Positions 1 to 8,266 of a stretch of 64,000 bases of DNA are shown in pieces. How positions within the stretch are numbered: the stretch's first letter is position 1; each line of letters begins with the position of its first letter. The DNA lies in the NCBI GenBank assembly GCA_902792635.1, contig CADBAG010000007.1, positions 1 to 64,000 on the forward strand. Direction: 5' to 3'. Under the pieces are notes generated by a model, which saw only the letters and a list, made by a program, of their open reading frames with translations, was not told where the DNA came from and did not search any database. The translations under genes were made by a program, and so were the position numbers. This stretch comes from an uncultured Prevotellaceae bacterium (GTDB taxonomy: Bacteria; Bacteroidota; Bacteroidia; Bacteroidales; Bacteroidaceae).

Positions 1-129
1 AAAAATGAATAACGAATTATCAACTTGGCTAAGGGATAGCAGAATCAGCATTAAGCTTGCAGCTTAAAATTCTGTCATATCCACCCGTACAGGTCGAAAA
101 CTTTTGAGAAAAATAATTCGGAAAATTGA

Positions 130-158
130 TTTGAAATAATATTTTTTTATTAACTTTG
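130..158 (+). promoter_or_regulatory. rho promoter
   Basis: TTTG at 130-133 and TAACTTTG at 151-158, separated by 17 bp, match the Bacteroidetes -33 (TTTG) and -7 (TAnnTTTG) boxes. The ATG of rho is about 90 bp downstream, leaving a leader that holds a weak hairpin (ACATTTCC/GGAAGTGT arms). The motif match is seen; promoter activity is inferred. Confidence 0.7.
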
Positions 159-248
159 CAGCCAATAATAGACTTATTGAGACATTTCCAGTTCTTTGGA
201 AGTGTTTGTCTTATTTGAAAATCAATAATTATACTTCACATATTATAT

Positions 249-2234
249 ATGTATAGCAAAGACGAATTATCTGTCAAGAGCAGAGAAGAACTTGCAGACA
301 TCGCAAAGACTCTTGAGCTTAATCCGGATGAATACGATAAGCAGGAAGATCTTGTCTACGCCATTCTTGACAGGCAGGCAGAGGTTGAAGGAAGCAAGAA
401 TCCTATCAACGACAACCGTCGCAAACGCAACCGCGACACGAAAGCAAAGGACCGAAACGAAACATTGTTTCCAGAAATTACTGATCCTGTAAAGCGACTT
501 GCTGAACTGGAAGCCACGCTCAACAGTCAGCCGAAGCACAGAGGACCTAAGACTAAGAAAGAGCGCGATCTCATGCGGCAAATTGCTGCACTGAAACAGC
601 AGATTGCTGAAGCTCCGAAACAAAGCAACAACGCAGAAACAGAAGCTGCTGATGCAACTTCAGACAACACACAGAAGACGGAGAACATCCAAAATGATCT
701 TCCTGCTGTGGAAGAGTCTGCTCCTGAAGAGGGCACGAATAAGATAGCCTTGTTACAGGAGAGGATCAATGCCCATAACGAGGCTGCAAAAGAAGAGATG
801 GAAGAGAAGGCTTCTGACGAGGCTTCATCGGAAGAAGAAGGAAGCGCCGAAGACAATCAAACTGAGACGCCTGATGCCGAAGAAAGCACACCCGACAGCG
901 TTTGGGATGGTGATCCAGGAGATGGTACAGATTACATCACAGTTGTTGATCTCCCGGTAGAAGATCAAGGTATCACTCCTAACTACGACATGTTCGACCA
1001 GCCCACGACGGGTCCTTCGTTCCAAGAGGAGGAGCAGGGAACGGAAGAGATGCCTCCTGTGCCTCAAGTAAATGAAGAAGAAGAGGAGGAAGAAGAACCC
1101 GAGCCATTCGATTTCACGGATCTTATTTCTGCTAATGGCGTATTGGAAGTCATGCCCGACGGCTATGGATTCCTCCGTTCCAGTGATTACAACTACCTCT
1201 CATCTCCCGATGATGTTTATGTCCCCAATAACCAGGTACGCCGCTATGGCTTGAAGACAGGTGATGTTATTGAAGCACGCGTGCGTCCGCCTCATGAGGG
1301 TGAGAAGTTCTTCCCATTGACAAGCATCGTTTCTATCAATGGCCGTCGCCCCGATGAGATCAGAGACCGTGTACCGTTCGAGAACCTCACACCGCTCTTC
1401 CCTGATGAGAAGTTTAATCTCACGGGTGATCCCGCAACAACAAATCTCTCTACACGTATCGTGGATCTGTTTGCACCTATCGGTAAAGGTCAGCGCGCAC
1501 TGATCGTTGCCCAGCCTAAGACCGGTAAGACAATCTTGATGAAGAACATCGCCAACGCCATCGCAGCGAACCATCCGGAGGCTTACCTGATGATGCTTCT
1601 TATCGATGAGCGTCCTGAGGAGGTGACGGATATGGCACGTACCGTGAATGCTGAGGTGATAGCCTCAACCTTTGATGAGCCTGCTGAGCGTCACGTAAAG
1701 ATTGCGGGTATCGTGCTTGAGAAAGCCAAGCGAATGGTGGAGTGTGGACATGATGTCGTCATCTTCCTCGATTCTATCACACGTCTGGCCCGCGCTTACA
1801 ACACGGTTTCTCCTGCATCAGGTAAGGTGCTCACCGGTGGCGTCGATGCCAATGCCCTGCAGAAGCCTAAGCGTTTCTTCGGTGCCGCTCGTAATATTGA
1901 GGGCGGAGGCTCACTGACGATTATCGCTACAGCTCTTATCGATACAGGTTCCAAGATGGATGAGGTCATCTTCGAGGAGTTCAAGGGAACAGGTAACATG
2001 GAGCTGCAGCTCGACCGCAGCCTCTCCAACAAGCGTATCTTCCCGGCTGTCAACCTCGTGGCTTCGAGTACGCGTCGTGATGATCTCTTACAGGATAAGA
2101 CAACGCTCGACCGTATGTGGATCCTTCGTAAGTATATTGCTGATATGAATTCTCTCGAAGCAATGAACACAATTCACGACCGCATGGAACGCACACGTAA
2201 CAACATGGAGTTCCTGGCATCGATGAATGGATAA
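249..2234 (+). CDS. rho: transcription termination factor Rho with long acidic insertion
   Basis: Hexameric RNA-dependent ATPase that ends transcription in the cytoplasm. The protein is 661 residues, against about 420 in E. coli. Residues about 1-48 form the N-terminal helical part. About 50-285 is a low-complexity, Glu/Asp-rich, probably disordered insertion with a run of consecutive Glu near its end. The cold-shock-like RNA-binding domain starts near residue 290 ([17 protein letters not shown]). The Walker A motif AQPKTGKT lies near 421, followed by the conserved [13 protein letters not shown] and the RNA-contacting loop region. Such insertions are known in Bacteroidetes Rho proteins, and in a gut Bacteroides the insertion has been linked to phase separation. 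The only well-placed start is ATG 249, behind a consensus promoter. Identity is certain; the role of the insertion in this organism is inferred. Confidence 0.97.
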   Translation: MYSKDELSVKSREELADIAKTLELNPDEYDKQEDLVYAILDRQAEVEGSKNPINDNRRKRNRDTKAKDRNETLFPEITDPVKRLAELEATLNSQPKHRGPKTKKERDLMRQIAALKQQIAEAPKQSNNAETEAADATSDNTQKTENIQNDLPAVEESAPEEGTNKIALLQERINAHNEAAKEEMEEKASDEASSEEEGSAEDNQTETPDAEESTPDSVWDGDPGDGTDYITVVDLPVEDQGITPNYDMFDQPTTGPSFQEEEQGTEEMPPVPQVNEEEEEEEEPEPFDFTDLISANGVLEVMPDGYGFLRSSDYNYLSSPDDVYVPNNQVRRYGLKTGDVIEARVRPPHEGEKFFPLTSIVSINGRRPDEIRDRVPFENLTPLFPDEKFNLTGDPATTNLSTRIVDLFAPIGKGQRALIVAQPKTGKTILMKNIANAIAANHPEAYLMMLLIDERPEEVTDMARTVNAEVIASTFDEPAERHVKIAGIVLEKAKRMVECGHDVVIFLDSITRLARAYNTVSPASGKVLTGGVDANALQKPKRFFGAARNIEGGGSLTIIATALIDTGSKMDEVIFEEFKGTGNMELQLDRSLSNKRIFPAVNLVASSTRRDDLLQDKTTLDRMWILRKYIADMNSLEAMNTIHDRMERTRNNMEFLASMNG

Positions 2235-2242
2235 TACCCAAC

Positions 2243-2308
2243 CGTAGGGGCGGCCACCATCTTCGTTTCTTCCGTTATCGGAAGACAGAAAACGTGGCCG
2301 CCCTTACG
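2243..2308. terminator. GGGGCGGCC-type inverted repeat after rho
   Basis: CGTAGGGGCGGCCAC at 2243-2257 pairs with GTGGCCGCCCTTACG at 2294-2308 with one mismatch, and a second small hairpin lies in the loop. It sits between the convergent ends of rho and the TPR gene. There is no T-tract, so it may act as a 3' stabiliser or simply be one of a repeat family; relatives with the same GGGGCGG core lie near 27045, 37584 and 45249. Confidence 0.45.
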
Positions 2309-2309
2309 T

Positions 2310-4490
2310 TTATACCCCCGCCATAATATTGCGATCCGTTATAGCAATATTATATGTATCAAGCAGCGCTGCATCTTCCCGGAACTTGTCCGCAAGGGTC
2401 TTGTCGGAGAACTTCGATTGGGCTTGTTGGAAAAGTCGTGCTGCATCTTCACCTTTCCCATTGAACCACGCACAATAACCGGCATTCAGATAGTCGGCAG
2501 CTTCAGGCTTATCCAAAGCTAAAAGCTCCTGATAGAGCTTGGCCGACTTCTCAAGTTGTTTGGTACAAAGCATTGCCCAAGCAAGCACTCGTTTGACATC
2601 GGCATTGTTCTGATCCTTATAATAAAGCTCATACATGATCTTCACAGTCTCTTCAGCCTTATCATCATTGATAAGGGCGATAGCCTCGTTCATCGGATAG
2701 AGCTCTTTGTCTGGATAGATAACGGACAACTGCCTGTACAGCTTTGAAGCCTGCGCATAATGGGCACAGCGAAATGAGGCTAAGGCATAACCTTTCAGCG
2801 CCTTCTCTTTGCCATTCTCCATGTCATAGGCTTTAGCGAACAACGTCTCAGCCTTAGCATATTGACCTTCTTTCAGCGCTATACGACCTGCGAGGAGACA
2901 ATCCTCCAAACTGTTCTCATCAAAATAAGCATTCAGCATCACCTTGGCTTCGACAAACAGTCTGCGTTTCAAAAGAAATGTGACAACACTGATTGCTCCG
3001 TCATGCATGGAACGCGCATAAACAGGATTATCAATGAAAAGCTTATTGTCCTTACTGCTGAACGGATCTCTGAATGCCCTTCGACTGTCATTGATACGGA
3101 AGAACCTATAAAGGTCTTGGAGATACTGACGACGATAGAAGGCGGGGGTATTGATGAGTCCTTCTGTTCCGGGAACCTCCATCGCCACATTGTTTCCCAA
3201 CATCTCCTTGACATTATCAGGCAGCTGGGCATAGACAGTAGACATCGCCAATGCAAAACTGTATTTGTCTGAATCACAGAATGGCATTGTGGACAGGAGA
3301 CTGCTCATAAACCGAGCCTTCCTTATTTCCGCAGGAATCTGCTCCAAGCCCGGATGTTGAATATAGAAAGGTGTGAACCAATTAGATAAGGTGAAGAAGA
3401 ATCCAAAGCGTTTCATCTTCGAGAAGCCACCAAAGTAGATATCCGCGCCGCGTTTCTGCATGTCAGAGATCTTACGCATGCTTTGCTCGATCTCTTCTAT
3501 CTTCTTGTCACTGTTATCGCCATGAAGGATCTCATCCATCGGGTTCTCCTCCTTCTCCCTGATACCGAACCTCGTCATCTCAAGGTTCTGGTTCTTCATG
3601 ATGTTCGGTATGACATCGCGCTCGATAGTCTGCGTATCCTGATCAGCTGTGAGACAATACACGATCTGCATCTGCAACTGGACAAGCTCTTCCCGGAAGC
3701 CTTCGTTATCCAAAAGCTGATTGATATTGTCAGCTATCTCAGGAAACAGGCGATAGTCGCCTTTGTCAAGGGCAAACACCCAGCCAATGAGCGCACGCTG
3801 CTTCAGCTTCTCATCCGTTGCCTCCTTGTATATTTTAAGAAGCATCATCACTTTTACGGGATCCGGAGAGAGTAGGGTAGCCATCATCACGGCAGCACAT
3901 AAAGTCAGTGAATCCGTAATGTCAATCGTAGGAGAGAGGATAAGTGCAGCAACATCTGTAGCATATTCATTGCTCCATTGACCAGAGACAACGATATCTG
4001 TAAAAGCCTTCGAAATAACTGCGAAACGCTGCTCATAAAGTCCTTTGCTCTTGGCATCGACCTGAGACTCAGGCTCAAGAGTCAGCAAGGCGGTGTCAGA
4101 CACGAATGACTCAAGGCTCGCACGAAGACTGTCTGTATCTAATTGATTATTAATTACTCTACCGGATAAGAGTGGAGCCAAGGAAGGATCGAATTTTATA
4201 CGTGCCTGCAGCGATACATTGGACAAGACACGATAAAGACGCCGAGCCAATTGATGATAGAGACTGTCTCGTTGATTGTCCTGATATCCACGAAGCATAT
4301 AGTCGCTCATCATGCGATAATTGCTGCTGATATCCTCCAATTCGTCGGGGACTGAAATTGTATAATCTGTCATCAGCTTGGTCGTGCCTTTTAAGACAAT
4401 ACCAAGTGGGAGATTATCCGACAATTGTTTTTTAAGGACAGCTATCTGATGGATATAGTCTTTCCACTTAGAAGAATCAAGTCTGGTCAT
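2310..4490 (-). CDS. large cytoplasmic tetratricopeptide-repeat protein
   Basis: A 726-residue protein without signal peptide or membrane segment. The C-terminal third (about 520-700) shows consecutive TPR-like helix pairs, for example LKGYALASFRCAHYAQASKL and DYLNAGYCAWFNGKGEDAARL. The N-terminal two thirds are helical without a motif I recognise. It follows the NMT1-like lipoprotein gene by only 9 bp, so the two are probably co-transcribed with queC. A scaffold or protein-interaction role is the default for TPR proteins; no specific function can be named. Similar proteins of unknown function are common in Bacteroidales. Confidence 0.85.
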   Translation of the reverse strand: MTRLDSSKWKDYIHQIAVLKKQLSDNLPLGIVLKGTTKLMTDYTISVPDELEDISSNYRMMSDYMLRGYQDNQRDSLYHQLARRLYRVLSNVSLQARIKFDPSLAPLLSGRVINNQLDTDSLRASLESFVSDTALLTLEPESQVDAKSKGLYEQRFAVISKAFTDIVVSGQWSNEYATDVAALILSPTIDITDSLTLCAAVMMATLLSPDPVKVMMLLKIYKEATDEKLKQRALIGWVFALDKGDYRLFPEIADNINQLLDNEGFREELVQLQMQIVYCLTADQDTQTIERDVIPNIMKNQNLEMTRFGIREKEENPMDEILHGDNSDKKIEEIEQSMRKISDMQKRGADIYFGGFSKMKRFGFFFTLSNWFTPFYIQHPGLEQIPAEIRKARFMSSLLSTMPFCDSDKYSFALAMSTVYAQLPDNVKEMLGNNVAMEVPGTEGLINTPAFYRRQYLQDLYRFFRINDSRRAFRDPFSSKDNKLFIDNPVYARSMHDGAISVVTFLLKRRLFVEAKVMLNAYFDENSLEDCLLAGRIALKEGQYAKAETLFAKAYDMENGKEKALKGYALASFRCAHYAQASKLYRQLSVIYPDKELYPMNEAIALINDDKAEETVKIMYELYYKDQNNADVKRVLAWAMLCTKQLEKSAKLYQELLALDKPEAADYLNAGYCAWFNGKGEDAARLFQQAQSKFSDKTLADKFREDAALLDTYNIAITDRNIMAGV

Positions 4491-4499
4491 AATCTCGTA

Positions 4500-5456
4500 T
4501 TAATATCGTTTTGCTATGGCAATGTCATGTGTTCGCGGAGGAGTGACATGACTGAATTTCATCTGAGGCAAAGCCTTGATAGTCTTGCCATCAGCACCCA
4601 TGTACTTAGCGATGATAGTGGCATAATGTTGGAACCCATTCTTATTAATAGAGTCCACTGCCATGTTATAGACTTTGATGAAAGTCTTGAGTTGCTGCTG
4701 CCTCCGTTTATCTTTGAGCGCCTTCTCCCGGAAAGCGATGACACCCATGTGCACATTCTTATCCCTACTGTCCATGAGCATGGGATTGCCATGAATTCTT
4801 GCAGTAGTGGCCTGTGGCTCTGTGAACAAGGCTGCATCCATCTCGTTATTGAGGATCATCTTGATGCGGATGCGAGGGTCATTGATCTGAATCTTGTAGA
4901 CATCATATTTCGGCTTGGCACTGTCTATCGCATAGTCAGCTAAATAATCGGTCACTGAAAACCTCGTCATGGCTATCATCTTGTCGGAGAGTTGCTTCAG
5001 CTCCTTGATACGTGCCAGACGGTTGGTATACAACTGCCAATAGCTGCCGGTAGCTGTCACATACCTCAGGGCAATGCCCTCTTTCTTCAATCGCTCCGTG
5101 CGGATAAGATCACTGACAAAGCCCTCGACATGTTTTCCTCGCACAAGTGTGTCACAGTCTATCTGCGCTCCACGCTGCTTGAGATGAACCTCAAGCCCAT
5201 TCTGCGTGAACAAACTATCATCCACGCCAATGAACAAAGGCAGACAATCGAGGGTAGGTACCGTGGCAATCTTCAGCGACAGACTGTCTTCACGCAGCAG
5301 CTCCTCGCGAGAGGCTTTCTCTTGCTTTTTCTTTTCATCGTAGCTCTGATGACAAGAAGTTAGGATGAATGAAAATATGATGAAGGAGATGGCAAAGACA
5401 AATACGGAAATAAAAATGTCCTTTATGTCTTTACGGAAATTGAACTTATTCTTCAT
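4500..5456 (-). CDS. NMT1/THI5-like solute-binding lipoprotein
   Basis: I place the start at the ATG at 5454-5456, which overlaps the end of queC by 11 bp; the same frame stays open further upstream, but only inside queC. The 318-residue protein begins with basic residues, a hydrophobic stretch (about 14-34) and a lipobox ILTSC with Cys35, so it is an exported lipoprotein. The rest resembles the periplasmic-binding fold of the NMT1/THI5/SsuA type: KIATVPTLDCLPLFIGVDDS near the start, a domain with DYLADYAIDSAKPKYD, and a ligand-cleft segment NEMDAALFTEPQA. Such proteins feed ABC importers, but no permease or ATPase gene is adjacent. The ligand is unknown. Coupling to queC suggests, without proof, a link to deazapurine or pyrimidine-type compounds. 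Confidence 0.75.
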   Translation of the reverse strand: MKNKFNFRKDIKDIFISVFVFAISFIIFSFILTSCHQSYDEKKKQEKASREELLREDSLSLKIATVPTLDCLPLFIGVDDSLFTQNGLEVHLKQRGAQIDCDTLVRGKHVEGFVSDLIRTERLKKEGIALRYVTATGSYWQLYTNRLARIKELKQLSDKMIAMTRFSVTDYLADYAIDSAKPKYDVYKIQINDPRIRIKMILNNEMDAALFTEPQATTARIHGNPMLMDSRDKNVHMGVIAFREKALKDKRRQQQLKTFIKVYNMAVDSINKNGFQHYATIIAKYMGADGKTIKALPQMKFSHVTPPRTHDIAIAKRY

Positions 5457-6099
5457 ATTCTGTAGTATCAACAATTCCAGCCTCACGCAAGGCTTCTTTT
5501 CGCTCACGGCATGTACCGCACTTTCCACAGTGCTTCTCTCCACCTTTGTAGCAGCTCCAGGTCTCGCTATAATCGATACCCAGCGCCTTACCATGGCGTG
5601 CAATATCTGCTTTTGTGATATTGGTATATGGTGCCCATACCTGTACCTTTTCATAGGTACCGGCCTGTGCAGCGGCTGACATGGATTTGACAAACTCTGG
5701 ACGACAATCGGGATAGATAGCATGATCGCCGCCGTGATTAGCCATCATGACATACTTGAGGTGGTTCGACTCTGCCAAGCCTACGGCAATAGAGAGCATG
5801 ATGCCATTGCGGAAAGGAACAACAGTGGATTTCATGTTCTCATCATCGTAGTTTCCTTCAGGAATAGCCGCAGCACCTTCGAGCAGACTCGACTTGAAAT
5901 AATCATGCATGAATCCAAGATTGATAGTGATATGTGGAATGCCCAACCGCTTGCAATGCAGTTCGGCGAAAGGAATCTCCCGTGCATTATGGTTACTTCC
6001 ATAATCGAATGATACGCCCAAAGCAATTCTGTCTTTATATTCGTAAAGCATGGTAATGGAATCCATACCACCGCTGACTATGATAATACTGTCTTTCAT
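5446..6099 (-). CDS. queC: 7-cyano-7-deazaguanine synthase QueC
   Basis: Converts 7-carboxy-7-deazaguanine to preQ0 with ATP and ammonia, in queuosine synthesis. The 217-residue length is typical. The PP-loop motif SGGMDS is at residues 9-14, and the zinc site has four cysteines at about 183, 191, 194 and 197 (CYKGGEKHCGKCGTC). The start ATG at 6097-6099 follows a 116-bp tandem repeat that fills the gap to radA. The 3' end overlaps the next gene, suggesting translational coupling. Tgt, the later enzyme of the pathway, is encoded at 15334-16461 in another operon. Confidence 0.96.
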   Translation of the reverse strand: MKDSIIIVSGGMDSITMLYEYKDRIALGVSFDYGSNHNAREIPFAELHCKRLGIPHITINLGFMHDYFKSSLLEGAAAIPEGNYDDENMKSTVVPFRNGIMLSIAVGLAESNHLKYVMMANHGGDHAIYPDCRPEFVKSMSAAAQAGTYEKVQVWAPYTNITKADIARHGKALGIDYSETWSCYKGGEKHCGKCGTCRERKEALREAGIVDTTEYEE

Positions 6100-6104
6100 T
6101 GAAG

Positions 6105-6220
6105 TGAGTTTATGAGTTTGTGAGTTTGTGAGTTTGTGAGTTTGTGAGTTTGTGAGATTATGAGTTTGTGAGTTTGTGAGATTATGAGTTTATGAGTTTA
6201 TGAGTTTATGAGTTTGTGAG
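6105..6220. repeat. 8-bp tandem repeat in the radA-queC spacer
   Basis: About 14.5 copies of an 8-bp unit (TGAGTTTG, with variants TGAGTTTA and TGAGATTA) fill the whole space from the radA stop to just before the queC start. On the transcribed strand it reads as CTCACAAA-type units with no purine-rich ribosome site. Length variation here would alter the queC leader. Confidence 0.95.
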
Positions 6221-7624
6221 TTATCCGAAGAGTAGGCGGAGAGCTTCCTCCACTTTCTTCACGGGATGCAACTGGATAGCATATTTCTTGGGATTGATGC
6301 CTTTGAGATTATAAGAAGGGAGGATGATGTGGTTGAAGCCGAGCTTCTCTGCCTCAGCGATGCGTTGCTCTACACGACTTACAGGCCTTACCTCACCACT
6401 GAGTCCTACCTCGCCACACATGCACCATCCGCTCTCTATTGGCGTGTCCACATTGCTCGATAGCACAGCAGCGATGACACTGAGATCCATTGCCATGTCT
6501 GTAACCTTCAATCCTCCCGCGATATTGAGGAACACGTCTTTCTGCATGAGCTTGAAGCCGACGCGCTTCTCCAACACGGCGAGGAGCATGTTCAATCTGC
6601 GCTGGTCAAAGCCTGTGGCCGAGCGCTGTGGAGTGCCATAAGCAGCTGTCGAGACCAACGCCTGTGTCTCAACGAGGAAAGGCCGGACGCCTTCAATCGT
6701 AGAACTGATAGCTACTCCCGACAAGCCTTCGTGATCCTCTGTCAAGAGAAGCTCAGAAGGATTAGAAACCGCACGCAAGCCGTCCTGCCGCATCTCATAG
6801 ATACCAAGTTCCGAGGTACTCCCAAAGCGGTTCTTGATGCTTCTCAATATCCTATAAACATAATGCTGGTCACCCTCGAACTGGATAACAGTATCCACGA
6901 TATGTTCAAGGATCTTCGGGCCGGCTAATGTTCCTTCCTTATTGATGTGACCGATAAGCAGCACGGGAACGCCACTGCTCTTAGCAAAGCGCAACAAGGA
7001 AGCGGCACACTCACGTACCTGAGAGATGCTGCCCGGTGAGGAATCAACCTGCTCAGTGGAGATGGTCTGAATGGAGTCTACAACGACTAACTGAGGATGA
7101 AGCTCCTGTATGCCTGCATAGATCTTCTCAAGCGATGTCTCGCAAAGGATAAAGACATTGTCGCGTACTTCTTTCTGTATACGCTCAGCTCGCATCTTGA
7201 TCTGATGCGCACTCTCCTCTCCACTGACATAGAGAATGGGCATATCCGCCATGCCAAGGATAGTCTGAAGAGTAAGTGTCGACTTGCCGATTCCCGGTTC
7301 ACCGCCTAAAAGCACAATACTTCCCGGCACAATACCTCCACCCAACACTCTGTTAAGCTCAGCATCATGCGTATCTATTCGTGGGGCATCCTCGAGCGGT
7401 ATCTCTTTCAATCGAAGCGGTTTGTTGTCTCCATGAGGAACAAGTCCTTTTCCTCCACGCCGAAGGGTAGCTGCCGTGTTCTTGGCATTCATCGAGCCAT
7501 AGTCAGCAGACACTTTGATCTCTTTGAAGCTGTCCCATTCTCCACAGGAAGGGCAGCGCCCAAGCCACTTAGCCGACTCATATCCGCAATTGCTGCAGAC
7601 ATACATGGTCTTGTCTTTCGCCAT
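6221..7624 (-). CDS. radA: DNA repair protein RadA
   Basis: RecA-like ATPase that promotes branch migration in recombinational repair. The 467 residues are full length. The N-terminal C4 zinc finger has Cys10, Cys13, Cys24 and Cys27 (CSNCGYESAKWLGRCPSC). Walker A GGEPGIGKST lies near 108-117, the RadA-specific KNRFG motif near 265, and a Lon-protease-like P domain occupies the last 170 residues. It ends 121 bp before queC and starts 44 bp after the small lipoprotein gene, so all three may share a transcript from the divergent promoter near 8190. Confidence 0.97.
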   Translation of the reverse strand: MAKDKTMYVCSNCGYESAKWLGRCPSCGEWDSFKEIKVSADYGSMNAKNTAATLRRGGKGLVPHGDNKPLRLKEIPLEDAPRIDTHDAELNRVLGGGIVPGSIVLLGGEPGIGKSTLTLQTILGMADMPILYVSGEESAHQIKMRAERIQKEVRDNVFILCETSLEKIYAGIQELHPQLVVVDSIQTISTEQVDSSPGSISQVRECAASLLRFAKSSGVPVLLIGHINKEGTLAGPKILEHIVDTVIQFEGDQHYVYRILRSIKNRFGSTSELGIYEMRQDGLRAVSNPSELLLTEDHEGLSGVAISSTIEGVRPFLVETQALVSTAAYGTPQRSATGFDQRRLNMLLAVLEKRVGFKLMQKDVFLNIAGGLKVTDMAMDLSVIAAVLSSNVDTPIESGWCMCGEVGLSGEVRPVSRVEQRIAEAEKLGFNHIILPSYNLKGINPKKYAIQLHPVKKVEEALRLLFG

Positions 7625-7644
7625 TGAATAAAAGTCTATTTGTC

Positions 7645-7678
7645 TTATGACTTATTTGTAGTTATGACTTATTTGTAG
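7645..7678. repeat. 17-bp tandem duplication at a gene end
   Basis: TTATGACTTATTTGTAG occurs twice in a row (7645-7661 and 7662-7678). The second copy contains the stop codon and last codons of the small lipoprotein gene, so the duplication probably arose by slippage or repair at the 3' end of that gene. Confidence 0.85.
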
Positions 7679-8070
7679 TTCTTTATTGTGAACGTCTTAT
7701 CCATCAACACATTACCGCTCTTCTGAGATCTGAAGACATAACGGAAATTATAAGCAGCCTGCTTAAACTCCTTCATGCTCGTGTTTTCCTTCAGACCCTT
7801 AAGAATAGAACCTACAATCTGTTTCTGTCCTTTAGAAAAGACTTCGGGATCATCAATCTTTCCCGATATCGTATAATAGTAGCTAAAGGTATGAGAGGCT
7901 CTGTCAAAACCTACACTGTCTGTGCGCTGAGAATCCACAAATGGAGTGGGGCAGTAGCGCTCCGTATAATCCTCTGCGGATTTAGCTGCCAAATCTTCAA
8001 GGTTCGTACGATGACAACTTGTCAATGACAAAGCTGCAAAAGCAAGAACCAATATTTTTTTCTTCATCAT
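7669..8070 (-). CDS. small lipoprotein of unknown function
   Basis: The frame is open from 8130, but the start is taken at the ATG pair 8065-8070 because a good lipoprotein signal begins there: two Met, three Lys, a hydrophobic stretch, then LSLTSC with Cys19. The mature part of about 114 residues contains alternating strands (FDRASHTFSYYYTISGKID, FRYVFRSQKSGNVLMDKTF) and no motif I recognise. It probably sits on the periplasmic face of a membrane. It precedes radA by 44 bp and may share its promoter. Confidence 0.7.
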   Translation of the reverse strand: MMKKKILVLAFAALSLTSCHRTNLEDLAAKSAEDYTERYCPTPFVDSQRTDSVGFDRASHTFSYYYTISGKIDDPEVFSKGQKQIVGSILKGLKENTSMKEFKQAAYNFRYVFRSQKSGNVLMDKTFTIKNYK

Positions 8071-8135
8071 TTCATTAATTATTTTCTTCCACACCCTGCC
8101 ATTCCTCCGCCTCAATACCTCTTGAAGCATATCTC

Positions 8136-8159
8136 TCCCTCCCCTGGGTGGGGGAGGGA
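8136..8159. repeat. C/G-rich intergenic hairpin
   Basis: TCCCTCCCC at 8136-8144 pairs with GGGGAGGGA at 8151-8159; a further G-rich stretch (AAGGGTGGGG) follows. It lies in the 5' region of the minus-strand lipoprotein-radA unit and is related in style to the CCCTCCCT elements at 10.7, 29.8 and 58.4 kb. Confidence 0.6.
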
Positions 8160-8184
8160 CTAAGGGTGGGGCTTATTTTTCCCG

Positions 8185-8192
8185 CAAAGTTA
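8185..8192 (-). promoter_or_regulatory. -7 box for the lipoprotein-radA operon
   Basis: CAAAGTTA on the plus strand is TAACTTTG on the minus strand, the TAnnTTTG box. It is about 115 bp upstream of the lipoprotein start, and no clear -33 TTTG is visible. It stands back to back with the lepA box. Confidence 0.5.
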
Positions 8193-8236
8193 AGAAAAAT
8201 ATAGATTTTTATGGCATCTATCTCCTATCTTTTTCG

Positions 8237-8244
8237 TAACTTTG
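8237..8244 (+). promoter_or_regulatory. lepA -7 box
   Basis: TAACTTTG at 8237-8244 matches TAnnTTTG and ends 22 bp before the lepA ATG. No TTTG is seen at the usual -33 distance. Confidence 0.6.
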
Positions 8245-8266
8245 CGTCAAAGATTACTAAATTCGA

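Noticed and set aside
5..67. Short open frame at the left edge (20 codons ending TAA)
   Set aside because: Could be the 3' end of a previous gene, but too short to support and with no recognisable sequence.
5457..5723. Longer N-terminus for the NMT1-like lipoprotein
   Set aside because: The extra 89 codons lie within queC in another frame and would bury the lipoprotein signal.
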